23,807 bases of DNA, taken from JANXLS01 sp038227045 (lineage in GTDB: Bacteria > Planctomycetota > SZUA-567 > H5-PLA8). Made by a program: the position numbers and the translations under genes. Location: contig JBBRQD010000087.1 of assembly GCA_038227045.1 (NCBI GenBank), positions 1 to 23,807 of the forward strand, in the 5' to 3' direction. Within the stretch, counting starts at the first letter, position 1. Every line of letters begins with the position of its first letter. Below the pieces are notes generated by a model that did not search any database, was not told the origin of the DNA, and saw nothing but the letters and a program-made list of their open reading frames with translations. Positions 1-7,700 of the stretch are shown one piece after another.

Positions 1-105
1 GACTATCTGCGCGACGTCCTGGTGCGAGTCGCCACCCATCCCGCCAGTCAGATCGACGCACTGCTGCCCCACCGCTGGACAACCAGGCAATACCCCTCCT
101 CGTGA
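1..105 (+). CDS. tnpC: IS66 family transposase, C-terminal fragment (cut by window edge)
   Basis: Frame 1 is open from the first base to a TGA at 103-105. It encodes 34 residues beginning DYLRDVLVRVATHPAS and containing IDALLPHRW. This is the conserved extreme C-terminus of IS66 transposases (DYLRDVL..L..HP...I.ELLPHRW). The DDE catalytic core would lie upstream, outside the window. In this family the TnpC-type transposase is the last gene before the right terminal repeat, and the GTAA-type repeat at 121-139 fits that arrangement. The seen part carries no frameshift. The family assignment is firm, but activity cannot be assessed. Confidence 0.8.
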   Translation, partial: DYLRDVLVRVATHPASQIDALLPHRWTTRQYPSS

Positions 106-120
106 GAAAATCGCGGGACG

Positions 121-139
121 GGGTTGGTCGAACGCTTAC
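121..139 (-). repeat. IS66 right terminal inverted repeat
   Basis: Read on the minus strand from 139 to 121 this is GTAAGCGTTCGACCAACCC, starting with the GTAA expected at IS66-family tips. It lies 15 bp after the transposase stop codon. Confidence 0.75.
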
Positions 140-345
140 CCGGATTGCGTCTTTTTCACCAATGAATTGCCTGAAATTTTCGGCGAATTCAACTCGCCGG
201 AACTTCGTGCGAAATTTATATATTCGCGATGGAAATCTAAAATCTTCATTCGCGGACGGTGTAACTGTACAGAGCACCCAACCGGGTTGACGCTTTTATA
301 TACTCGACCGCATCCATTTTTGCGGCCGATTTGGAGACTTTTTTC
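140..345. other. Intergenic region between the IS66 end and moxR; two small hairpins, promoter not clear
   Basis: No gene is seen here. A hairpin with a 6-bp stem (CGGCGA/TCGCCG, loop of 7) lies at 181-199. An AT-rich 5-bp inverted repeat (GCGAA/TTCGC) lies at 209-227. TATACT at 299-304 is a reasonable -10 for the moxR operon but has no good -35 at the right distance; the TTGACG at 286-291 is too close. CTGTACAG at 265-272 is an 8-bp palindrome. The IS66 insertion may have displaced the original upstream promoter. Confidence 0.45.
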
Positions 346-1500
346 ATGATCGTAAAATGCGAAGAATGCGGACGTAGTTTCAACCTTCAAGAAGATCAAT
401 TCGGAAAAGTGAAATGCAAGTGCGGCGCGCTCTTGAGCGGCCCTTCGGCCAAGGCCGCGGCCACCGCGCCCATCGGCGCTTCGTCCGCGGATACGCAGAT
501 GAGCGATCTCGAAGCCGTCAAGGCGCTCAAAGACGCGTACGACGCGTTGCGCGCCGAAATGGCCACCGTCATCGTCGGCCAGGACAAAGTCCTCGAAGAA
601 ATTCTGATCGCCATCTTCGCCAAAGGCCACTGCCTGCTCGAAGGCGTCCCCGGACTGGCGAAAACCCTGATCATCTCGTCGCTGGCAAAATGCCTCGACT
701 TGTCCTTCAAGCGCGTGCAGTTCACGCCCGATTTGATGCCCAGCGACATCACCGGCACGGAAGTGATTCAAGACGACCGCACCACCGGCGAGCGCGTTTT
801 CCGCTTCATCAAAGGCCCGATCTTCTGCAATATATGTCTGGCCGACGAAATCAATCGCACACCGCCGAAAACACAGGCCGCGCTGCTCGAAGCCATGCAG
901 GAAAAGTCGGTCACTGTCGCCGGCCAGCAGCACAAGCTATCCCTGCCCTTCTTCGTGCTCGCAACACAGAATCCGCTCGAACAGGAAGGCACCTATCCGC
1001 TCCCCGAAGCGCAGTTGGATCGCTTTATCTTCAAGATCTTCGTGGACTATCCGAGCGACGGCGAAGAACTTGAAATCATGAAGCGCGTGACGACGCCCAG
1101 CAAAGTGCAGATCAAGCCGGTCCTGACGGGCGAGCAGATCAGCGCGCTGCAGGATATTGTGCTGCGCGTGCCAGTGGCCGACCACGTTTACAATTACGCG
1201 AAGAAGATCGTCCGCTCAACGCGCCCCGCGATGGGCGAAGCGCCGGACTTCATCAAGAACTGGATCAACTGGGGAGCAGGCCCGCGCGCTAGCTTGAACT
1301 TGATTCTCGCCGGCAAAGCACGCGCGATTCTAAACGGCCAGTTCCATGTGGCCTGCGAAGACATCGAAGCCGTCGCGCCATCGGTGCTGCGCCACCGCAT
1401 CGCCTGCAATTTCACCGCGCAAGCCGAAGGCATCACGACGGACAAGGTGATTGAGCGGCTGCTGGCGAGCATTCCGAAAACGGAGAAGCTGGATAAGTAA
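346..1500 (+). CDS. moxR: MoxR-family AAA+ ATPase with N-terminal zinc ribbon
   Basis: This is a 384-residue AAA+ ATPase of the MoxR group, expected to act as a cytoplasmic chaperone that remodels or activates VWA-domain partners. Walker A is GVPGLAKT (residues 100-107) and Walker B is ICLADEIN (163-170). The MoxR signature ATQNPLEQEGTYPLPEAQLD (206-225) follows, then the helical lid domain. The first 30 residues form a putative zinc ribbon, CxxC at 5/8 and CxC at 24/26, an unusual addition to MoxR. ATG at 346 is preferred over a TTG at 331, because GGAG at 333-336 is then a properly spaced ribosome binding site. It is the first gene of a five-gene operon with DUF58 and VWA genes, the standard MoxR context. 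Its specific target is not known. Confidence 0.93.
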   Translation: MIVKCEECGRSFNLQEDQFGKVKCKCGALLSGPSAKAAATAPIGASSADTQMSDLEAVKALKDAYDALRAEMATVIVGQDKVLEEILIAIFAKGHCLLEGVPGLAKTLIISSLAKCLDLSFKRVQFTPDLMPSDITGTEVIQDDRTTGERVFRFIKGPIFCNICLADEINRTPPKTQAALLEAMQEKSVTVAGQQHKLSLPFFVLATQNPLEQEGTYPLPEAQLDRFIFKIFVDYPSDGEELEIMKRVTTPSKVQIKPVLTGEQISALQDIVLRVPVADHVYNYAKKIVRSTRPAMGEAPDFIKNWINWGAGPRASLNLILAGKARAILNGQFHVACEDIEAVAPSVLRHRIACNFTAQAEGITTDKVIERLLASIPKTEKLDK

Positions 1501-1507
1501 TACGGCT

Positions 1508-1613
1508 CATTTGTGATTTGGCATTTGTTATTTAATAGCTTTGCACGCGTCGTTTTTCGACATGTCGGAAAATAACAAATCACAAATGACAATTGTTAAA
1601 TGACAAATTTGTC
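1508..1613. repeat. Heptamer-repeat inverted element, type A (ATTTGNN units)
   Basis: Four 7-bp units of the form ATTTGNN or ATTTNNN run in phase from 1509 to 1536. Five to six units of the complementary form AAATNAC run from 1570 to 1611. A perfect 13-bp inverted repeat pairs 1508-1520 (CATTTGTGATTTG) with 1576-1588. The array ends in the 12-bp palindrome GACAAATTTGTC (1602-1613). It lies between moxR and the DUF58 gene and could fold in the operon transcript. Confidence 0.7.
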
Positions 1614-1620
1614 CGGTCGC

Positions 1621-1659
1621 TTGCCAGGATTGATGCGGGTTCGAATCCCGTCAGAGTCA
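1621..1659 (+). pseudogene. tRNA (or tmRNA) 3'-end remnant: T-arm plus acceptor strand
   Basis: GCGGG-TTCGAAT-CCCGT at 1635-1651 is a textbook T-arm: a 5-bp stem with one G-T pair and a TTCGAAT loop. It is followed by CAGAGTC, which would be the 3' acceptor strand, and A as discriminator at 1659. The matching 5' acceptor strand (GACTCTG) is absent upstream, and no D-arm or anticodon arm is visible, so this is not a complete tRNA. CCA is not encoded. Such 3' halves are typically left by integrative elements that use tRNA or tmRNA genes as attachment sites. Chance resemblance is possible for a motif this short. Confidence 0.4.
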
Positions 1660-1702
1660 TTTCAATAAATCAATGATGTATTGAATCAAAAGCGAGCGAT
1701 TA

Positions 1703-2644
1703 ATGTCCCTCATTTCCGCCAACCCCACTCAAAAGAAGCTGTCGCTGTCGAAGTATCTTGACCCCAAGATACTCAACCGTGTCGACAAGCTCGAGCTGGC
1801 CGCCAAGGCGGTCGTCGAGGGCTTCATGGCCGGTTGGCACCGCTCGCCGTACCATGGGTTCTCCGTCGAATTCGCGCAGCATCGCGAATACACGATGGGC
1901 GACGATCCGCGCCATCTCGACTGGAAAATCTTCGCCAAGGCCAACCGCTATTACATCAAGCAGTACGAAGTCGAGACCAACTACGTCGCGCATATTTTGC
2001 ACGACGCCAGCGAATCGATGTTGTACCAATCGCCCAAGGCGCCTTTCAGCAAGCTCGAATACGCAAATTTCATTACTGCCGCGTTGTCGTATTTAATCGT
2101 CAGCCAGACCGACACGGTGGGCGTGGGAATCTTTAACGAAGGCTTGGAGACGTTCGTCGAACCGAAGCAATCGCTGGGACACATCCACCGAATATGCCAC
2201 GAATTGGAAGCGGCCAAACCGACGAAGAAGACCGATGTCGGCGACATCATGCATCAGTTTTCGGATCGCATCAAGCGGCGCGGAATCGTGGTGATGATCA
2301 GCGATCTGCTCGACAAGCCCGAGCGCATTCTGGACGGACTGAACCATCTGCGTTACGCGCGGCATGAAGTTCTGGTCTTCCACGTGATGGATCCCTACGA
2401 ATTGGATTTTCCGTTCGATGGCCAGGTCAAGTTCGAAGGTTTGGAAGGCTACGAGCCGATTCTCTGCCAGCCGCGCATGTTGCGCAAATCGTACCTCGAA
2501 GCCTTGAACAAACATATTCTCGCGGTCAAGACGGCGTGCGAGCGGAACAAAGTGGATTACGTGTTGTTGAATACCGCGCAACCGCTGGAAATGGCGTTGC
2601 AATCGTTTTTACAGAGCCGGGCGTTAAAGAGCATCGCGCGGTAA
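1703..2644 (+). CDS. DUF58 domain-containing protein (MoxR-associated)
   Basis: The 313-residue protein has the DUF58 signature GDDPRHLDWKIFAK (66-79), preceded by GFSVEFAQHREYTM. A VWA-like fold follows with a MIDAS-type DASES (D101, S103, S105). DUF58 proteins accompany MoxR ATPases almost universally and are thought to be their substrates or partners; the biochemical role is unsettled. There is no signal peptide or membrane segment, so this version appears cytoplasmic, unlike DUF58 proteins with two N-terminal helices. ATG at 1703 has only a weak purine-rich AGCGAG upstream. It lies 202 bp downstream of moxR, with the type A heptamer element and the tRNA remnant in the gap. Confidence 0.9.
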   Translation: MSLISANPTQKKLSLSKYLDPKILNRVDKLELAAKAVVEGFMAGWHRSPYHGFSVEFAQHREYTMGDDPRHLDWKIFAKANRYYIKQYEVETNYVAHILHDASESMLYQSPKAPFSKLEYANFITAALSYLIVSQTDTVGVGIFNEGLETFVEPKQSLGHIHRICHELEAAKPTKKTDVGDIMHQFSDRIKRRGIVVMISDLLDKPERILDGLNHLRYARHEVLVFHVMDPYELDFPFDGQVKFEGLEGYEPILCQPRMLRKSYLEALNKHILAVKTACERNKVDYVLLNTAQPLEMALQSFLQSRALKSIAR

Positions 2645-2666
2645 GAGAAGAGGATCGAGGGGCAGA

Positions 2667-2760
2667 GGGTAGGGTTTGGGGATTAGGGGTTAGGGAGGAC
2701 GAGGCTTCGCCTCGACTTCTTTTTCCCCTAATCCCTAGTCCCTGACCTCTAACCCCTGGC
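2667..2760. repeat. Heptamer-repeat inverted element, type B (GGTTAGG-like units) with central hairpin
   Basis: Four 7-bp units run from 2667 to 2694: GGGTAGG, GTTTGGG, GATTAGG, then GGTTAGG. Complementary units (CCTAATC, CCTAGTC, CCTGACC, TCTAACC and a partial) run from 2727 to 2760. Between them is a perfect 6-bp hairpin, CGAGGC-TTC-GCCTCG (2700-2714), followed by an 11-base stretch rich in T (2715-2724). The element fills the gap between the DUF58 and BatA-like genes and ends 18 bp before the next start codon. The central hairpin plus T-rich stretch could also attenuate transcription. Confidence 0.7.
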
Positions 2761-2778
2761 TTGGGATTGACTCGCTGA

Positions 2779-5001
2779 ATGTTAAATCCATTTCTACTGT
2801 GGTTTACGGTGCTGGGTGCCGTGCCCATCATCATCCATCTGCTGAACAAGCGCCGGTATCGTCCGGTCGTTTGGGCGGCGATGGAATTTTTGATGTCGGC
2901 CATTCAGAAGAATGCGCGCCGGCTGCAATTGCGCGACATCATTCTGATGTTGATTCGCACGCTGGCGGTCATCTGTCTCGCGTTGGCGCTGGCGCGTCCG
3001 ACAGTGAATGCCAGGAGCTTCATCGGCGGCAATAAAACGGGCGCGGTCATACTGCTGGATAACTCGTTGTCGATGGGTTACACGACCGGCGGGACAGTCA
3101 GCGGCCGGCCCGAAACGCGCTTCGACGTTGCCAAAAAACTTGCCAAAACCATTCTCGACCAGCTTGAACCCGGCTCGTGGTGCGCGCTGTATACGTTCAA
3201 CGGCGAAGTCCGCGCGCCCATTGGCGATCCGTCGCAGAATCTGACTTATATCAAGCAGGAAATGGATTCGGCCGCTGTGCTTTCGGACGGTTCGACAAAC
3301 GTGGAAAAGGCGTTCGAAAAAGCCGGGCAGCTTCTGGAGAGGCACCCTGAATTCAAGCTGGCCAACCGCGAAGTCTTCGTGATCACGGACATGCAGGCGT
3401 ATCCGTGGAGCGCCAAGATGGTCTCCGGTGGATTCAATAAATCGCTCAAGGAATTGGGTGAAAAAGCGTCGGTCTACGTGGTCAATGCGGGCGACAACGG
3501 CATTGAAAACGCGGCTGTGATCGAACTCGCGCCGACCGACACGCTGGCCACCGTGGACATGCCAATCACATGCGTGGCGAAGATCAAGAATTTTGGCCAG
3601 TCCGATTTGAAGGGTCTGGTCGTCGATTTCTTCGCCGATCCGGTGGCCGGAGACGAACGCCCGGCTCAACGCTTTACAGTGGATATTCCGGCCGGTGAAA
3701 TTTCCAGCGTCAGCTTCGAAAAGAAATTCGCGACGGGCGGCGATCACCGCGTGTCTTGCCGGCTGGCCGACGACCGGCTCCCCGGTGACGGGCGGCGCTA
3801 CTGCAGCATTGAAGTCATCGACGAAGCCAAAGTGCTTTTGGTGGATGGCAAAGACCAGCGCATCGACGATCCGATTTACAATGAAACCGGATTTCTGCGC
3901 TTTGCATTGTCGCCAAAAGATCCGGAAAATCCCGACAAGCAGAACTTGATTACGACCGATGTGATTACCCATCATCGTCTGCCCGATACGAACCTGATGA
4001 ATTACCAGGCGGTGGTGCTGTCAAACGTGCCGCGCATTCCGCCAGCGGTGGCTGCGGCGCTGGAGAAGCAGGTCAAGAACGGCAACGGCGTGATGATTTT
4101 CCTCGGCGATCAGATTGATCCGGCGGCGTACAATACGGTGCTGGGCGCGGCGGGTGTGAATCTGCTCCCGGCCAAAATCGGCGCGCCATGGGGCGAAGCC
4201 GTCTCCGCGGATACTGAAAAATATCCGCCGGCGTTCGGTTTTTCGGCCGACAAATTGTCGCACCCGATTATGGCTGATTTTCCAAATCAGAACTGCGTCG
4301 AATTGCTGACCGCCGTCAAGATTTATCGCGGCTACGATCTGGAGATTTCGCCGAAGGACGATTCCGTCCGGCCCGTGGCGACGTACTCCAATGGAAAACT
4401 CGCGGCCGTCGAAAAGCGCATCGGTTCCGGTTATGTGCTGCTCTTCGCCTCGCCCGCCACGACCTCGTGGAGCGATCTGCCGACGCAGCCCGCGTTCGCG
4501 ATCATGATGAGCCGCGCCGCGAATTTGTTGACGTTGGGCAACCGCCCTCCGAAAAACGTCGGCGTGGGATCGCAGATTCGCAGTCTTTTGCAGCAGAGCG
4601 ATCAGAACCTGCTCGTGCACATCACCCCGCCCTACCCGGGACTCAAGGTGGACACCAAGCCCGACCTGACGCCCGATTCGCGCGTGGTCATCGACATCAA
4701 CGATACCGACCGCGCGGGATTTTACGACATCGTCATCGACCGCGATCCGAAGGTCAACATGGCGTATGCGGTGAACCCCGACAGCGAACTCGAATCGAAT
4801 TTAAACACCGTCGTTCCCGAACAGATTCGCCACGATTACCCCGAATTCAGATTCACATATATTGCAAAGAGCGACGACTTGGCGAACAAAGTGTTGCAGG
4901 AGCGCAAAGGCAGCGAGTTGTGGCCGTGGCTGATCGGCGCGGTGTTCCTGTTACTGGCATTGGAGTCGTTCCTGGCGAACAGGTGGGCGCCGCGGGATTG
5001 A
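2779..5001 (+). CDS. BatA-like membrane protein with VWA domain
   Basis: The 740-residue protein begins with the BatA N-terminal module: a membrane helix (about 4-22) and HLLNKRRYRPVVWAAMEFL, then a second helix (52-72). A VWA domain follows with MIDAS residues D94, S96 and S98 in LLDNSLSM. The long middle part is probably extracytoplasmic beta-rich sequence. It ends with a membrane helix (about 714-733) and the positively charged tail ANRWAPRD. Aerotolerance BatA proteins are shorter; this long form is typical of large VWA membrane proteins in PVC bacteria. It is the third gene of the moxR operon and a likely MoxR client. The ribosome binding site is weak, but no better in-frame start is seen. 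The exact function is unknown. Confidence 0.85.
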   Translation: MLNPFLLWFTVLGAVPIIIHLLNKRRYRPVVWAAMEFLMSAIQKNARRLQLRDIILMLIRTLAVICLALALARPTVNARSFIGGNKTGAVILLDNSLSMGYTTGGTVSGRPETRFDVAKKLAKTILDQLEPGSWCALYTFNGEVRAPIGDPSQNLTYIKQEMDSAAVLSDGSTNVEKAFEKAGQLLERHPEFKLANREVFVITDMQAYPWSAKMVSGGFNKSLKELGEKASVYVVNAGDNGIENAAVIELAPTDTLATVDMPITCVAKIKNFGQSDLKGLVVDFFADPVAGDERPAQRFTVDIPAGEISSVSFEKKFATGGDHRVSCRLADDRLPGDGRRYCSIEVIDEAKVLLVDGKDQRIDDPIYNETGFLRFALSPKDPENPDKQNLITTDVITHHRLPDTNLMNYQAVVLSNVPRIPPAVAAALEKQVKNGNGVMIFLGDQIDPAAYNTVLGAAGVNLLPAKIGAPWGEAVSADTEKYPPAFGFSADKLSHPIMADFPNQNCVELLTAVKIYRGYDLEISPKDDSVRPVATYSNGKLAAVEKRIGSGYVLLFASPATTSWSDLPTQPAFAIMMSRAANLLTLGNRPPKNVGVGSQIRSLLQQSDQNLLVHITPPYPGLKVDTKPDLTPDSRVVIDINDTDRAGFYDIVIDRDPKVNMAYAVNPDSELESNLNTVVPEQIRHDYPEFRFTYIAKSDDLANKVLQERKGSELWPWLIGAVFLLLALESFLANRWAPRD

Positions 5002-5074
5002 GAATTCGTTTAAAAATGTTCGTCGTCCCCAGAAATGAAGTTTCATAAGCAACAGTGCGAATGAAAGAAACGGA

Positions 5075-7603
5075 ATGAAAGAGCTGCTTTACAAAATCAT
5101 CGGCATCGACCCGCTCGAGACTTCGTCGATCAACAATTGGCAGATCAGCTTTGCCAATATGAAGACGAACTTTCAGCGGCTGATTTTTATCCTGCTGGGA
5201 TGCGCGCTGGGTTTCGGCATCTGGTGGGTCTACAAGCGCGAGCCGGATTACTGCCCCATCAACAAGAAGCGCATCATGGCCGCATGCCGCATCGTCGGCG
5301 TGTTCATTCTGCTGTTGATTGTCGCCAACCCGGTTCTCGCCGTTTTCATGCGCGGATCGTCAAAGGGCAAAGTGGTGGTGCTCATCGACGATTCGAAATC
5401 GATGTCGCGCGTCGATAAATACAAGAAGGTCGAAGACAAGCTCGTCGCCGCCCATGCGCTTGGAAAACTTGCGCTCACCGTTTCCGACGCATCGAAAATC
5501 AATCCGGAGGTCGAAAAAGCGGTGACCTCAACGTCGCGCATCGATCTGGTCCGCGCCATGCTCGCGAACAAGGACATTGCGCTCTTCGAAAAACTCCAGG
5601 AGAAATACGCCGTCGAAGTATGGAGTTTCGCCAAGGGCACGGAAGCCGAAATGCACCGCCTGGGACAGGACAAAGCCAGTCTGGACGCCACCGCGCTCGA
5701 AGACATGAAGGCCGAAGGCACCGTGACCGAGATGGGCAACGCGCTGCGCGCGACGCTCAAACGCTACAAGGGCCAGCCGCTCTCCGGCATCGTCATGATC
5801 ACCGACGGCGGCAACAACAAGGGCGAAGACCCCGCGGTCGTCGCGGGCGAATCGCCTGTCCGCATTTTTCCGGTCGGAGTCGGGGTGCCGGAATCACAGG
5901 ACGTCGCCATCACGCATGTGTACATGGAGAACAAAATTTTCGTCGACGATCTCGCGCCGATCACGGTTCGCATCAAGCAGCATGGCTACAACAACGAGCC
6001 GGCCAAGCTGACCGTCACCAGCGAAGGTATTGAAATCGCAAAACTGGACGTACTGCTCAAAGAGGCTGGCGAGCAGACCGAAGTCATTCGCGTCAAGCCC
6101 AAGATCGCCGGCCGCTTCACTTATAAGGTGGAGATTCAGCCCGATCGCAACGCGTCCGAAGACATTGAACCATCCAATAATTCCAAGGTGCGCGAAGTCG
6201 AGGTGATCGATCAGAAAATCAATGTGTTGATCGTCGAAGCCGATCCGCGCTGGGAATACCGCTACCTGAAGAATTCGCTGGGACGCGACAAACGCGTGAG
6301 CCTTAAAGTATTGCTGCGCGTGCCGGATATGGCGGAGCTTGCCAAGCCGGGATCCAATTACCTAAAGGAATTCCCGAGCCGCGAAGAACTGTTCAAATAC
6401 CATGTTATCATTTTCGGAAACATGCCCGGCAACGATGGTTTCTTCACCGAACACGACTTGGACAATCTGCGCCGCTTTGTGTTGGACGAGGGTGGCGGCA
6501 TGTGGTTTATTGCGGGCAAGAACAACATGCCCGATACGTACCGTGATTCGCCGCTGAATATCCTCATCCCCGTGGAACTCGAGCCGCCCACCTCGGCGAT
6601 CACTGCGGAAGACGAGCAGAACAACGCGATGACCGATCCTTACCGTGTCGTCCTGACTGTTGAAGGCCGCTCGCACACGCTGACGCGTCTGGACGTGGCC
6701 AGCGCCGAAAACAGCGAGGAACAGAACGCGACGCTATGGGACTCGGTGCCGGAAATGTATTGGTATCACAAGGCGGTTCGACCGAAGTTGGGCGCGGCCG
6801 CACTGCTGGTACAGGGCTTCGGCAAGAGCGGGCCGGCCTCGCGCCGCGAATCCCCCACCCCTCTATTGGTCACGTCTCAAGTCGGACGCGGGCGGGTGCT
6901 TTATCAGGGCTTTGCCGATCTGTGGCGCATGCGTTATCCAATTGAACTGGGCCCCGACGCGCTCGAACGATTTCATGGTCACGTCGTTCAATATCTGGGC
7001 ATGCCGAAATTACTGGGACGAACCGCGCGCACGGAAATCTCAACCGACCGCGAAGAATATTTCGCGGGCGACCGCATCCGAGTCAACGCGCGCGTGCTCG
7101 AAAAAGGCACGCTGGATTATTCGAAGGCCGAAAAGCTCGCTGCCGTGTACACGAATTTGGAAGACCCGACGGTGAAAGGCGACTTCGAATTGACGCCCGA
7201 GCCTGGCGCCCACGGCATGTTCCGCGCTGAATTCCCGGCGAATTCCATTGGGCGATTCAGCATTACGCTCAAGGACGATGTCGAAGACGGTGCACATGCC
7301 GATTTCAGCGTCATGATTCCGCAAGTCGAAATGGAAAACCCCGACATGCGCAAGGATCTGCTGGAGAACATCGCCAAAGCGTCAGCGGCGTCCGCCAAGA
7401 ATTCGACGGACGAGAAGAGTCCGGTGCGCATGTATCTCGCCGACCAGGCGGGCGAGTTGGTGAAGGACATTCAAGAGGCCCAAAAAGAAGTTCCGCCCGT
7501 TCGCCGGGAGAGCCCGCTGTGGAGTTCGCCGCTGTTGCTGATGTTGTTTACGCTGGTGATGGGTGCCGAGTGGTTGATGCGCAAGCGCGCCGATTTGCTT
7601 TAA
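5075..7603 (+). CDS. Large membrane protein with VWA and glutamine-amidotransferase-like domains
   Basis: The 842-residue protein has two N-terminal membrane helices (about 35-53 and 69-91). A VWA domain follows (about 99-270) with MIDAS motif D105, S107, S109 and a later MITDGGNN. A CARDB-like beta-sandwich region comes next (about 280-375). A class-I glutamine-amidotransferase-like fold (about 380-500; NVLIVEADPRWEYRYL, FVLDEGGGMWFIAG) follows. The protein closes with a membrane helix (about 817-835) and the tail RKRADLL. The amidotransferase-like part shows no obvious catalytic Cys in the nucleophile position, so it is probably a structural fold rather than an enzyme. It starts 73 bp after the BatA-like gene and likely acts with it at the membrane. 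Domain boundaries are by eye. Confidence 0.85.
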   Translation: MKELLYKIIGIDPLETSSINNWQISFANMKTNFQRLIFILLGCALGFGIWWVYKREPDYCPINKKRIMAACRIVGVFILLLIVANPVLAVFMRGSSKGKVVVLIDDSKSMSRVDKYKKVEDKLVAAHALGKLALTVSDASKINPEVEKAVTSTSRIDLVRAMLANKDIALFEKLQEKYAVEVWSFAKGTEAEMHRLGQDKASLDATALEDMKAEGTVTEMGNALRATLKRYKGQPLSGIVMITDGGNNKGEDPAVVAGESPVRIFPVGVGVPESQDVAITHVYMENKIFVDDLAPITVRIKQHGYNNEPAKLTVTSEGIEIAKLDVLLKEAGEQTEVIRVKPKIAGRFTYKVEIQPDRNASEDIEPSNNSKVREVEVIDQKINVLIVEADPRWEYRYLKNSLGRDKRVSLKVLLRVPDMAELAKPGSNYLKEFPSREELFKYHVIIFGNMPGNDGFFTEHDLDNLRRFVLDEGGGMWFIAGKNNMPDTYRDSPLNILIPVELEPPTSAITAEDEQNNAMTDPYRVVLTVEGRSHTLTRLDVASAENSEEQNATLWDSVPEMYWYHKAVRPKLGAAALLVQGFGKSGPASRRESPTPLLVTSQVGRGRVLYQGFADLWRMRYPIELGPDALERFHGHVVQYLGMPKLLGRTARTEISTDREEYFAGDRIRVNARVLEKGTLDYSKAEKLAAVYTNLEDPTVKGDFELTPEPGAHGMFRAEFPANSIGRFSITLKDDVEDGAHADFSVMIPQVEMENPDMRKDLLENIAKASAASAKNSTDEKSPVRMYLADQAGELVKDIQEAQKEVPPVRRESPLWSSPLLLMLFTLVMGAEWLMRKRADLL

Positions 7604-7612
7604 AGGCCCGTC

Positions 7613-7683
7613 TCAGGTTTCAAGTTCCAGGTTTCAAGTTTCTGATTTGAGACCCAATAACCTGAAACCTGGAACCTGAAACC
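7613..7683. repeat. Heptamer-repeat inverted element, type C, copy 1 (TCAGGTT-like units)
   Basis: Four in-phase units, TCAGGTT, TCAAGTT, CCAGGTT and TCAAGTT, occupy 7613-7640. Inverted units AACCTGA, AACCTGG, AACCTGA and a partial AACC occupy 7659-7683. Arms 7616-7638 and 7661-7683 pair along 23 nt with few mismatches. The element sits between the VWA/GATase gene and the DUF4175-like gene and stops 7 bp before the Shine-Dalgarno AGAGG. Confidence 0.75.
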
Positions 7684-7700
7684 GTAGTTAAGAGGATGAA

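Larger units (their letters stand above)
1..139 (+). mobile_element. Right end of an IS66-family insertion sequence
   Basis: The segment joins the C-terminus of an IS66-type transposase (1-105) to a terminal inverted repeat at 121-139. Read inward on the minus strand, that repeat is GTAAGCGTTCGACCAACCC. IS66-family elements are known to have ends beginning GTAA and to make 8-bp target duplications. The predicted insertion point is therefore between 139 and 140, with CCGGATTG (140-147) as the candidate duplicated target. The left end lies outside the window, so whether the element is complete cannot be judged. It ends about 200 bp upstream of the moxR operon. Confidence 0.8.

Noticed and set aside
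286..304. TTGACG...TATACT as a promoter for moxR
   Set aside because: The two boxes are only 7 bp apart, far from the 16-18 bp needed.
136..933. Long minus-strand frame (265 codons) opposite moxR
   Set aside because: It is antisense to a well-conserved ATPase, has low-complexity His/Arg/Phe-rich composition typical of antisense codon bias, and shows no domain.
2794..3975. 393-codon minus-strand frame opposite the BatA-like gene
   Set aside because: Composition is typical of the antisense of a GC-biased gene (many His, Arg, Gln), no start signal, no recognisable motif.
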